The notes below the pieces were generated by a model, which was not told where the DNA came from, made no database searches, and saw nothing but the letters and a program-made list of their open reading frames with translations. Both the position numbers and the translations under genes were made by a program. A DNA stretch of 12,108 nt from Anaerolineae bacterium (GTDB lineage: Bacteria > Chloroflexota > Anaerolineae > JACIWR01): assembly GCA_021162125.1 (NCBI GenBank), contig JAGGZG010000221.1, positions 1-12,108 on the forward strand, given 5' to 3'. This document shows positions 1-6,316 of the stretch, one piece after another (the stretch's first letter is position 1; every line of letters begins with the position of its first letter).

Positions 1-234
1 GGTGAGAGCACGGTTGACGGTGTTGGGCTTGAGACCCTTCACTGTCTGGAGGTAGGCACGGTAGTCGCGCACATCCAGCGGGGTGACGGCCACCGGCTCG
101 AAGGGCTTGCCCGTGGTCTGCTCGAACCAGGTAGCGAAGGCTTCCAAGTCGCGCAGGCGGACGTCCACCGTGCGCGGGCTGCGGTCGGCGGATTCCAGAT
201 AAGCACGGAACTGGTCAAAGAAGTCAGTAGTCAT
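1..234 (-). CDS. Tyrosine recombinase/integrase, N-terminal part (runs off the window)
   Basis: Reading the minus strand from an ATG at 234-232 gives 78 uninterrupted codons to the window edge. The protein starts MTTDFFDQFRAYLESADRSP and continues with an alpha-helical stretch containing RTVDVRLRDLEAFATWF (residues 21-37) and DVRDYRAYLQ (54-63), then KPNTVNRALT (69-78). This is the SAM-like core-binding (DNA-clamping) domain that precedes the catalytic domain in XerC/XerD-type and phage-type tyrosine recombinases. The catalytic Arg/His/Arg/Tyr region lies outside the window, so activity and completeness cannot be judged. The start is supported by an AGGAGG Shine-Dalgarno site about 10 bases upstream and a minus-strand promoter at 348-376. 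Such enzymes integrate, excise or resolve DNA by site-specific recombination. Its position next to a toxin-antitoxin pair fits the edge of an accessory or mobile segment, but no attachment site was seen. Confidence 0.8.
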   Translation of the reverse strand, partial: MTTDFFDQFRAYLESADRSPRTVDVRLRDLEAFATWFEQTTGKPFEPVAVTPLDVRDYRAYLQTVKGLKPNTVNRALT

Positions 235-347
235 CTCCGTTTTTCCTCCTCTGCGTCCTTATTTTTTGGCCCTTAGCACCCCTAAAAGTGCGCCATCTGC
301 GGCCTTATTGGGAGTATAGGGCCATCTATGAATATATCCACGACATT

Positions 348-376
348 ATTTTACAACCGAAAATCGGCCTTGTCAA
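348..376 (-). promoter_or_regulatory. Sigma70-type promoter for the recombinase gene
   Basis: On the minus strand TTGACA (376-371), a 17-bp spacer and TAAAAT (353-348) form a near-consensus promoter. Transcription would start near 341, leaving an untranslated leader of roughly 107 nt before the recombinase ATG. Its -35 box overlaps the -35 box of the divergent promoter of the toxin-antitoxin pair. Confidence 0.65.
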
Positions 377-398
377 ATTCTTCATCATGTGCTATACT
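370..398 (+). promoter_or_regulatory. Sigma70-type promoter for the toxin-antitoxin operon
   Basis: TTGTCA (370-375), a 17-bp spacer and TATACT (393-398), with an extended -10 TGC directly before TATACT (390-392). The predicted start is near 405, about 32 nt before the antitoxin ATG. AbrB-fold antitoxins usually repress their own promoter, but I saw no strong palindrome over this one. Confidence 0.7.
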
Positions 399-436
399 AA
401 GCAAGACCGTGAAATTACTTTGTTAGGAGGGATGCG

Positions 437-694
437 ATGTCTGAACCCGTGAGCGTCAAAGTCAGCTCTCGCTACCAAATCTCTGTGCCCAGCGTCGCCC
501 GCAAACGATTGAACATCCAGAGCGGCGACCGTCTGCTGGTGGATGTCCAGGACGGCCTGCTGATCCTGCTCCCCCAGCCGGACAACTACACGGCACGCCT
601 GGCCGGCCTGCACCGCGAGGTGTGGGAGGGCCTGGACACAACAGCCTATCTCCAGGAGGAGCGGGACGCATGGGGCACCTCGGCGAACGACTAG
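437..694 (+). CDS. vapB: AbrB/MazE-fold antitoxin (VapB-type)
   Basis: An 85-residue protein. Residues 5-47 (VSVKVSSRYQISVPSVARKR through the GDRLLVDVQDGLLILLPQP segment) match the swapped-hairpin AbrB/SpoVT DNA-binding fold: a beta strand, the QISVP turn, a short helix and a hydrophobic strand pair. The C-terminal tail (about 52-85, with REVWEGLDTTAYLQEERDAW) is the kind of acidic amphipathic extension that such antitoxins wrap around the PIN toxin. The start is supported by AGGAGG at 425-430, seven bases before the ATG. The gene is first in a two-gene unit, and its 3' end overlaps the toxin gene by 25 bases, implying translational coupling. By family knowledge it neutralises the downstream RNase and represses the shared promoter. 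The family and role are well supported; the symbol reflects the genetic arrangement rather than a close homologue. Confidence 0.85.
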   Translation: MSEPVSVKVSSRYQISVPSVARKRLNIQSGDRLLVDVQDGLLILLPQPDNYTARLAGLHREVWEGLDTTAYLQEERDAWGTSAND

Positions 695-1134
695 CCACAC
701 ACACCATCATCGGCCTGGATACGTCGGTCCTTATCTACCACCTGGAAGCCCATCCCGTGTACCTGCCCCTGACCCGAGAACTGTTGGCCGGGGTAGAGAC
801 AGGGCGATGGACTGCCGTCACCTCGACGGTGACGGTCATGGAACTGACGGTGCGCCCCTGGCAGTTGGACCGCCCGGCCGTGGCCCGCGCATACGAGGCG
901 CTGTTGGTCCACTTTCCGCACCTGATCCTGGCAGACGTGACCCGCGATGTGGCCCGCCGGGCAGCGCAGCTCCGCGCCCGCTACCGTGTCCGGCCCGCAG
1001 ACGCGCTCCAGGTGGCCACGGTCCTGATTCACGAAGCAACGGCTTTCGTGACCAACGACCGGCTGCTGACCCGGCTGTCACCGGCGTTGGATGTCGTGAT
1101 GCTGGACAACTTTGTCCCGCTGGAAGACTGCTAA
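670..1134 (+). CDS. vapC: PIN-domain ribonuclease toxin (VapC-type)
   Basis: A 154-residue protein spanning one PIN domain. The four acidic residues that bind Mg/Mn are visible: D17 in GLDTSVLIY, E58 in TVMELTV, D111 in RPADALQVAT and D130 in FVTNDRLL, in the order and spacing of VapC toxins. These enzymes cut specific RNAs, often tRNA or rRNA, and are held inactive by their antitoxin. I chose the ATG at 670 because AGGAGG at 654-659 lies 10 bases upstream and the protein then begins close to the first PIN strand. An in-frame GTG at 622 would add 16 residues without homology and without a comparable ribosome site. The start lies inside the antitoxin gene. All key residues are intact, so the toxin is probably functional; its RNA target cannot be inferred. 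Confidence 0.87.
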   Translation: MGHLGERLATHTIIGLDTSVLIYHLEAHPVYLPLTRELLAGVETGRWTAVTSTVTVMELTVRPWQLDRPAVARAYEALLVHFPHLILADVTRDVARRAAQLRARYRVRPADALQVATVLIHEATAFVTNDRLLTRLSPALDVVMLDNFVPLEDC

Positions 1135-1456
1135 GCACAGTGTGCGCGGAGGTAGAAGATACCGCCGTTGTCGGCTCCGCGAATTACTGATACCTGGGCA
1201 TCAATCGCGTCTTCTCCCGCCCGTCACTGGTGGTACGTAGAGCCTTCAGTACCGCGAGTTCAGATTCGTCTTGACACCTCTTGACCATCTCCCTCCAACT
1301 GAGCACTCCTACACTAACCAGCCTCACCGATCGAAGTTGGGCTACTATACACTCTGCTTATTGCTTCCGCTCCCCGTTCTTATTGTTCCTTGTCGCCCCC
1401 TTGCGACCAGATTCCCCGCTTCCCTGTTCTTCAGCGCTGAGCGAACCAGACGCCGT

Positions 1457-1485
1457 TTGACAAATAAGCGGTTATGTGCTAAAAT
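1457..1485 (+). promoter_or_regulatory. Sigma70-type promoter of the nine-gene catabolic operon
   Basis: TTGACA (1457-1462, exact consensus), a 17-bp spacer and TAAAAT (1480-1485). The predicted transcription start near 1492 falls inside the palindrome at 1491-1514. A promoter this close to consensus would be strong unless blocked, which fits control by a repressor. It leaves a leader of about 220 nt before the first gene. Confidence 0.75.
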
Positions 1486-1490
1486 ACATT

Positions 1491-1514
1491 ATATAGACGT
1501 ATATACGTCTATAT
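1491..1514. promoter_or_regulatory. Perfect 24-bp palindrome, probable GntR/HutC-type operator
   Basis: The half ATATAGACGTAT is followed directly by its exact reverse complement, centred between 1502 and 1503. The core ACGTATATACGT contains GTATATAC (1499-1506), which fits the GTnTAnAC operator consensus known for the HutC subfamily of GntR regulators. The site begins five bases after the -10 box and covers the predicted start of transcription, the classic place for a repressor. The likely partner is the GntR protein encoded at 9772-10539 in the same operon. The palindrome is seen directly; the pairing is inference. Confidence 0.72.
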
Positions 1515-1616
1515 GAATTTCTACTGGTAAAAGGACTGGGAAGGGGCTAATTCACTGCAAGATTCATAAAGCAGCGCAGACGTATGAGGTTAGTCACTGT
1601 AACATTGGGGGAATTG

Positions 1617-1736
1617 ATGAAGAAGGGGGTGATCACTGATATAGGTACAGTATCAGATCAAAACGAAGCGGTAATCACTCTAGTACGAAAAATAACTGGG
1701 AGGAGTAGACAATGTCTCGAAAACCGTTTGCTTTAG
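1617..1736 (+). CDS. Possible 39-codon leader reading frame overlapping the first operon gene
   Basis: An ATG at 1617, preceded by GGGGGA a few bases upstream, opens a 39-residue frame starting MKKGVITDIG, followed by DQNEAVITLVRK and ending at TAG 1734-1736. It overlaps the start of the binding-protein gene by 25 bases in another frame, so it could couple or attenuate translation. The DQNEAVITLVRK stretch faintly recalls the N-terminus of ROK-family regulators (a QN/HN motif followed by a hydrophobic helix), so a decayed remnant is another reading. It may equally be chance. No function is claimed. Confidence 0.25.
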   Translation: MKKGVITDIGTVSDQNEAVITLVRKITGRSRQCLENRLL

Positions 1737-2806
1737 TTACCGTCCTGGTAACCCTGACCCTGGTGCTCACCGGTCTGGTCTCCTGCTCGCCTGCCCAGGC
1801 TACGCCAACTAATGCCCCGCCACAGGCAAAGGCAACCGAGGTGCCGACAAAGGCGAGTGAGGCTCAAGCTCCAACGGGCAAAGCATACACTATCGGCCTC
1901 AGCAGTTTCCAGCAGGGTAACGACTGGAACATCCAGGTGGCCGAGGGCGCCAAGGCTCGTATGGAGGAACTCGGTTGGAAGGTGATTCACACCAACGCCG
2001 AGGCAAACACCGACAATCAGATCGCGGCCTTGGAGGGCTTTTTGAGCCAGGGGGTAGACGGCGTGATTATCGGTGGTGGAGTTGGTCCTTCTCTGCTGCC
2101 CATCATCGAGAAACTGACTGCGGCCGGCATCAAGGTGGTGTGCATTGACATCACAGCACCTGACGCGGTGACCAATATCTATCCCGACAACTACATGACT
2201 ACCGAGTTGTTGGCCGTATTCGCCGTGAACAAGCTCCAGGCAGTTCCAGGTAAATACGCCCACCTGACTATCCCCGGCCTGGGTTGGAAGACAGTCACCA
2301 TCCGCGACGACGTAGCCGACCTGGTCTTCAAGATTGAGGAGTGGGAGAGTGTGGGCATTGTGGACAGTGGCCTGGCCGATGCGGTCAGTAAGTCAATGAC
2401 TGGCATACGTTCCACCCTGCTGGCCCATCCTGACCTGAACCTGGTATACTCGTCGTGGGGCATGCCGGCCGTAGGGGCCGCGCGGGCCATCCGCGAAGCA
2501 GGGAAGCAGGATCAGGTGTTTGTCGTCTGCACCGACGCCGACCGCGTGGTGTTGGCCGAGATGGCCGAGGATGACTCGCCAATTGCTGCGGTTATCGGCC
2601 AAGAACCTTCCGTGATGGGCGAGATGGCAGTGGATTACCTGTCCCGTGCTTTTGCCGGCGAGGAGAACATTCCCAAGATCGCCTTTGCGCCCTTCGTCTT
2701 CGTCACCAAAGAGCCTGAACTGGTGCCCCCGGGGGTTGATGTGGTGAGTCCGCAGAAGGCATGGGAACTGCTGTATCCCGGCGTCCCGTTCGGCAAGACA
2801 GAATAG
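1712..2806 (+). CDS. ABC transporter sugar-binding lipoprotein (RbsB-like, Peripla_BP_4 type)
   Basis: A 364-residue lipoprotein. It has a signal peptide with basic SRK and a hydrophobic core at residues 6-22, then the lipobox GLVSC with the lipidated Cys at position 25. A flexible Ala/Pro/Thr/Lys linker (26-57) precedes a two-lobe type I binding fold. The lobe begins YTIGLSSFQQGNDWN and continues through a helix and the DNQIAALEGFLSQGVDGVII segment typical of ribose/galactose-type binders. Likely ligand-site positions by analogy with RbsB include the aspartate in CIDITAPD, that in CTDADR, and the glutamine in IGQEPS. It captures the substrate outside the membrane and delivers it to the two permeases encoded downstream. 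GGGAGGAG at 1698-1705 fixes the start. The usual RbsB Asp-Arg ligand pair reads Asp-Ile here, so the ligand is probably not ribose. It does not look like the AI-2 receptor LsrB. Confidence 0.9.
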   Translation: MSRKPFALVTVLVTLTLVLTGLVSCSPAQATPTNAPPQAKATEVPTKASEAQAPTGKAYTIGLSSFQQGNDWNIQVAEGAKARMEELGWKVIHTNAEANTDNQIAALEGFLSQGVDGVIIGGGVGPSLLPIIEKLTAAGIKVVCIDITAPDAVTNIYPDNYMTTELLAVFAVNKLQAVPGKYAHLTIPGLGWKTVTIRDDVADLVFKIEEWESVGIVDSGLADAVSKSMTGIRSTLLAHPDLNLVYSSWGMPAVGAARAIREAGKQDQVFVVCTDADRVVLAEMAEDDSPIAAVIGQEPSVMGEMAVDYLSRAFAGEENIPKIAFAPFVFVTKEPELVPPGVDVVSPQKAWELLYPGVPFGKTE

Positions 2807-2842
2807 TAACACCGACGATTCATTTCACACAGAGGTCACCCC

Positions 2843-4351
2843 ATGGTCGAGACAATCCTTGAGATGCGAAACGTCAGCAAGCGTTTCCCGGGCGTGCAGG
2901 CACTTCAGGATGTCAGTTTTGATGTCCGTCGCGGAGAGATACATGCCCTGGTAGGGCAGAACGGCGCCGGCAAGTCTACACTGCTGAAAATCCTGGCCGG
3001 CATTTACACTGCCGATACTGGCGAGATCGTGATTAACGGTGAGCAGGCGACGGATTGGGGCCCGAGGGAAGTGCTCGACCATGGGGTGAGTTTTATCTAC
3101 CAGGAACTCAACCTGGTACCGGACATGACAGTTGCCCAGAACATTATGCTGGGCCGTGAACCGAAGGCGGTATTAGGCACCATTAACTGGCGTGTCTTGC
3201 GACAGCGAGCCCGGCAGGCCCTGGAGCGCATCGGTGATACGACTATTGATGTCTCTTTGCCCCTGCGCCAACTGAGTGTAGCCCAGCAGCAAATGGTCGC
3301 CATCAGCCGGGCGCTCGATCAGAATCCCGGGTTGCTGGTGCTCGATGAGCCGACCAGCAGATTGAGCATAGAAGAAGTGGATCGGCTCTTTGCGCTCCTG
3401 GATGGGATGCGGGCGCGGGAGATTGCTGTCATTTACGTTTCTCATCGGCTTGAAGAGGTGTATCGTGTTGCTGACCGCGTGACCGTGCTGCGCGATGGAC
3501 GACGCATCGCCACTACGCCGACAAAAGAGTTGCCGCCCGAAACATTGGTACAGCAGATGATCGGCAGCCAGGTGCGTGAAGTTACGCAAGCTAAGGTGGT
3601 AACGGATGGACAAACTTGTCTGGCGGTCGAGAACTTGACCAGCCCTCAGGTGCACGGGGTGAGTTTTGAACTCAAGCGGGGCGAAGTTCTGGGCATTGTC
3701 GGCGCGGTCGGTGCGGGCAAAACCGAAATGTTACGCCTTCTCTTTGGGATTGACCGCCGTAGCGCCGGGCGGATACTGATTGACGGGCAAGAGGTGAATA
3801 TTCACACTCCACCCCAGGCAATCTCCACCGGGATAGTGCTGTGTCCCGAAGACCGCAAGGCGCAGGGGCTGTTGCTGGATAGTTCTGTCAAAAACAACAT
3901 CACACTGGCTGCCCTGCGTCGCTTTTCGCTGGGTGGATGGTTTCTCCGGCAGCGGCGGGAGTGCCAACACGCTGAGCAGATGGTGGCCTCGCTGCGCATT
4001 GCCACGCCTTCAATCCACCAACTAGCGCGTTTTCTGAGCGGTGGCAATCAACAAAAGGTCGTTCTGGCCAAGTGGCTTTCCACCGAGTCGCATATTTTCC
4101 TTTTCGACGAGCCGACGGTCGGGGTGGACGTGCAGGGCAAAGTGGAGATATACGAATTGTTGCAGGAGCTGGCCAAACAAGGCGCTGGCGTGCTGTTTGT
4201 GACCAGTGATCCCGAGGAAGCATGGGCAGTGTGCGGTCGGTTACTCGTGATGTACGCCGGCCACATCGTCGCCGAACTGTACCCCAAGGAGGTCTCCCTC
4301 GACGAAGTCATGTTCCATGTAATGGGAGGAAAAGAACGTGACCAGAACTAG
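2843..4351 (+). CDS. Sugar ABC transporter ATPase with two nucleotide-binding domains (RbsA/MglA/LsrA-type)
   Basis: A 502-residue protein, the normal size for carbohydrate uptake transporter-2 ATPases. Domain 1 (about 5-240) has Walker A GQNGAGKST (38-46), Q-loop Q87, the family-typical weak signature LSVAQQQ (144-150), Walker B LLVLDEP (164-170) with E169, and switch H201. Domain 2 (about 258-498) has Walker A GAVGAGKT (287-294), signature LSGGNQQ (398-404) and Walker B IFLFDEP (418-424). In many relatives (RbsA, LsrA) the second Walker A carries Arg where this protein has Lys, so domain 2 keeps a canonical P-loop. The switch His of domain 2 is absent, as is common in the family. It powers substrate import on the cytoplasmic face with the two permeases. 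AGAGG at 2831-2835 supports the ATG. The gene overlaps the next one by 14 bases. Confidence 0.93.
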   Translation: MVETILEMRNVSKRFPGVQALQDVSFDVRRGEIHALVGQNGAGKSTLLKILAGIYTADTGEIVINGEQATDWGPREVLDHGVSFIYQELNLVPDMTVAQNIMLGREPKAVLGTINWRVLRQRARQALERIGDTTIDVSLPLRQLSVAQQQMVAISRALDQNPGLLVLDEPTSRLSIEEVDRLFALLDGMRAREIAVIYVSHRLEEVYRVADRVTVLRDGRRIATTPTKELPPETLVQQMIGSQVREVTQAKVVTDGQTCLAVENLTSPQVHGVSFELKRGEVLGIVGAVGAGKTEMLRLLFGIDRRSAGRILIDGQEVNIHTPPQAISTGIVLCPEDRKAQGLLLDSSVKNNITLAALRRFSLGGWFLRQRRECQHAEQMVASLRIATPSIHQLARFLSGGNQQKVVLAKWLSTESHIFLFDEPTVGVDVQGKVEIYELLQELAKQGAGVLFVTSDPEEAWAVCGRLLVMYAGHIVAELYPKEVSLDEVMFHVMGGKERDQN

Positions 4352-5288
4352 TGCGCTTGTCCAGCGCTACGCTATCCTGGTGGTCTTTGCCGGTCTGTTC
4401 GCTATCTTTGCGGTCACGGTGCCCGCTTTTCTGACTCTCGAGAATGTGATGAATATCGTTGTGCAATCCTCCATCCTGGGCACTGTGGCCCTGGGGCTGA
4501 ATCTGGTGATGATGGCCGGCGAGATTGACATTTCGTTCTCCGGTTCGGTTCCATTGCTGGCCAGCGTGTTTGCTGTGCTACTGCAACGCGGTGTCTCTAT
4601 CGGCCTGGCCTTTGTCGTCATCTGTGGAATAGGGGTGCTGATTGCGCTGTTCAATGCACTGCTGGTCACACAGCTGCGGTTGAATTCTTTCGTGGCCACT
4701 ATAGCGGTCATGTTTTTGCTAACCGGCATCTGGTACGCTTTCACCGGCGGCACCTCGATCTGGGTGGGAGACGAGTTCAATCGTGAATTGGTCTACGGCT
4801 ACCTGGGCCCGATACCCCGTATCGGACTGATTTTGCTTGGTGTTTTCATCATCCTTTATGTGTTAAGTGAGCACACTCGTTTTGGCATGGCGTTACGCGC
4901 GGTGAGCACCGCCCCGGAAGCAGCGCGGGCAGCAGGTATCAGTGTAAAACGGACAAAAATGTATGCCTTCGCCGGGGCAGGTCTGATCTTTGCTTTGAGT
5001 TCTGTGCTGAGCATTGCCCGGCTTTCGGGAGCTATGGCAACTGCTGGTGCTGACATTATGATGCCAGTGATGACCATCGCCTTTGTGGGGCAATCCGTGC
5101 TAGGGATGGGGCGACCGAACATGCCTGGTGTTCTGATCGGCGCCTTGTTATTAGGTATGGTGAACAATGCTTTTGTGTTGATGCGACTACCTTTCTGGTC
5201 TGTGCCTATGGCCTACGGCGTGATACTCATGCTGTCCATTGCTCTGGCGAACATCGGCCGGCGCGAGATCACACAAGTTCGAATGTAA
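4338..5288 (+). CDS. Sugar ABC transporter permease 1 (BPD_transp_2 / RbsC-type)
   Basis: A 316-residue, strongly hydrophobic inner-membrane protein with about eight to ten helices. It carries the family motif near residue 61 as GEIDISFSG (GGIDLSVGS in RbsC) and the cytoplasmic coupling-helix segment EAARAAGISV (194-203) that contacts the ATPase. It starts at a GTG (4338) inside the ATPase gene, with GGAGG at 4325-4329 eight bases upstream. The 14-base overlap suggests coupled translation and roughly equal amounts of ATPase and permease. Together with the second permease it should form a heterodimeric channel; the two sequences differ enough not to be a recent duplication. Substrate specificity cannot be read from the permease. 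Confidence 0.92.
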   Translation: MTRTSALVQRYAILVVFAGLFAIFAVTVPAFLTLENVMNIVVQSSILGTVALGLNLVMMAGEIDISFSGSVPLLASVFAVLLQRGVSIGLAFVVICGIGVLIALFNALLVTQLRLNSFVATIAVMFLLTGIWYAFTGGTSIWVGDEFNRELVYGYLGPIPRIGLILLGVFIILYVLSEHTRFGMALRAVSTAPEAARAAGISVKRTKMYAFAGAGLIFALSSVLSIARLSGAMATAGADIMMPVMTIAFVGQSVLGMGRPNMPGVLIGALLLGMVNNAFVLMRLPFWSVPMAYGVILMLSIALANIGRREITQVRM

Positions 5289-5305
5289 TTGAAATGGGAT
5301 GACCT

Positions 5306-6301
5306 ATGCCGATTCATACAGAAAGCAACAACGAAACAGGCAATTGCCTGGCGCAGGCAATTGCTCGGCGGCCTCGCTTCGTGGTGGGCGGGTGGATGGC
5401 AGGAATGGGGGTTTTTGTGCTCACCTTCGCTTTCCTCGCCGTCCGCGCCCCGGGATTCCTGACCCCTGTGAATCTGGTGCGCAACCTGGTGATGCCGGCG
5501 GGCATCGCGGGTGTCGTCGCGTTGGGTATGACTGTGGTGATGGCTGGTGGAGGGATTGATCTCTCGGTCGGCTCGACGGCCGGGCTGGCCGCTCTGGTTG
5601 CCGCCACACTTGCCACGCGGGTGGACCTGGGATTGCCATTCATGCTCTTTGCCGCGATCATCGCCGGCCTGCTGATCGGCACGGTCAATGGCGCGTTTGT
5701 GGCCTATCTGGGCGTCAATCCTTTCGTGGTGACTCTCTCCTCCGTGTTTTTGATCAGAGGGTTACAGTTTCTAGTCACATTGTCTGCCGTCTCAGGCACG
5801 TATCTGATGCTCCCTGTGGCCATGACGCGGGCAGGAAGCAGCGCTACTTTCCAGATTGGACTTTTTCTGATAATTGTGGTGGGGCTCTATATTTTTCTCG
5901 ACCGTACTCGCCCTGGGCGTTACATCCGGGCAGTAGGTGAAAGCCTGGAGGTGGCTCGCTTTTCCGGTATCCCCGTCCGTTTCTACACCTGGCTCACGTA
6001 TGTAATCTGCGGTGGACTGGTGGCCGTCGGTGGGGTGATGCTTACCTCTTATGAAGGCATGGCCCGGGTGGGCACCGGCGACGGTTATTTGATTGACGCT
6101 TTCGTGCTTCCCATCTTGGGACAGGCAGTGTTCCGCCGCGTATCGGTCGAGGGTACGGTATTTGGAGCCTTGTTTATGTACATGGTGATTAACGGCCTGT
6201 TCATTTTCGGTACCCCGCCGGTATACGTGAACATCATCAAGGGCGGGCTACTGCTGGCTGTTATCCTGGTCAGCGGCCTACAGAAATTGCGCGAGTCGTA
6301 G
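5306..6301 (+). CDS. Sugar ABC transporter permease 2 (BPD_transp_2 / RbsC-type)
   Basis: A 331-residue membrane protein with a polar N-terminal extension of about 25 residues, then multiple helices. The family motif GGGIDLSVGS sits at 81-90 and the coupling segment GESLEVARFSGIPV at 211-224. It pairs with permease 1 to form the translocation channel of the importer. The ribosome site is weak (GGGATGA at 5296-5302) in contrast to its neighbours. Just inside the coding region lies a 14-bp palindrome (5337-5350) and a second copy of most of it, which could fold near the start and tune expression. The gap from permease 1 is 17 bases. Confidence 0.92.
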   Translation: MPIHTESNNETGNCLAQAIARRPRFVVGGWMAGMGVFVLTFAFLAVRAPGFLTPVNLVRNLVMPAGIAGVVALGMTVVMAGGGIDLSVGSTAGLAALVAATLATRVDLGLPFMLFAAIIAGLLIGTVNGAFVAYLGVNPFVVTLSSVFLIRGLQFLVTLSAVSGTYLMLPVAMTRAGSSATFQIGLFLIIVVGLYIFLDRTRPGRYIRAVGESLEVARFSGIPVRFYTWLTYVICGGLVAVGGVMLTSYEGMARVGTGDGYLIDAFVLPILGQAVFRRVSVEGTVFGALFMYMVINGLFIFGTPPVYVNIIKGGLLLAVILVSGLQKLRES

Positions 6302-6316
6302 GGCGGAGGTGAGATA

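Larger units (their letters stand above)
1135..1711. other. Intergenic region: upstream part plus operon promoter and leader
   Basis: The stretch is 577 bases long and less GC-rich than its flanks. I see no convincing gene in 1135-1456, where pyrimidine-rich sequence dominates. From 1457 it holds the promoter and palindromic operator of the downstream operon. The remaining roughly 200 bases form a long transcribed leader containing a small reading frame (1617-1736), a CTGATA/TATCAG hairpin (1636-1641 with 1651-1656), three GGT..TCACT near-repeats and a copy of the operator half-site. No known riboswitch was recognised. Confidence 0.6.

Noticed and set aside
622..669. Longer toxin start at GTG 622
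   Set aside because: The ATG at 670 has AGGAGG at a good distance and starts next to the PIN fold; the extra residues look like read-through of antitoxin coding sequence.
1145..1181. CGCGGAG/CTCCGCG inverted repeat after the toxin gene as a terminator
   Set aside because: The loop is 23 bases and no T-run follows, so it is not a convincing intrinsic terminator.
1271..1299. TTGACA at 1271-1276 as another promoter
   Set aside because: No acceptable -10 lies 16-18 bp downstream (TCCAAC at 17 bp).
1271..1516. Open reading frame of 81 codons on the plus strand upstream of the operon
   Set aside because: It covers the operon promoter and runs into the operator, has no ribosome site and no domain-like composition.
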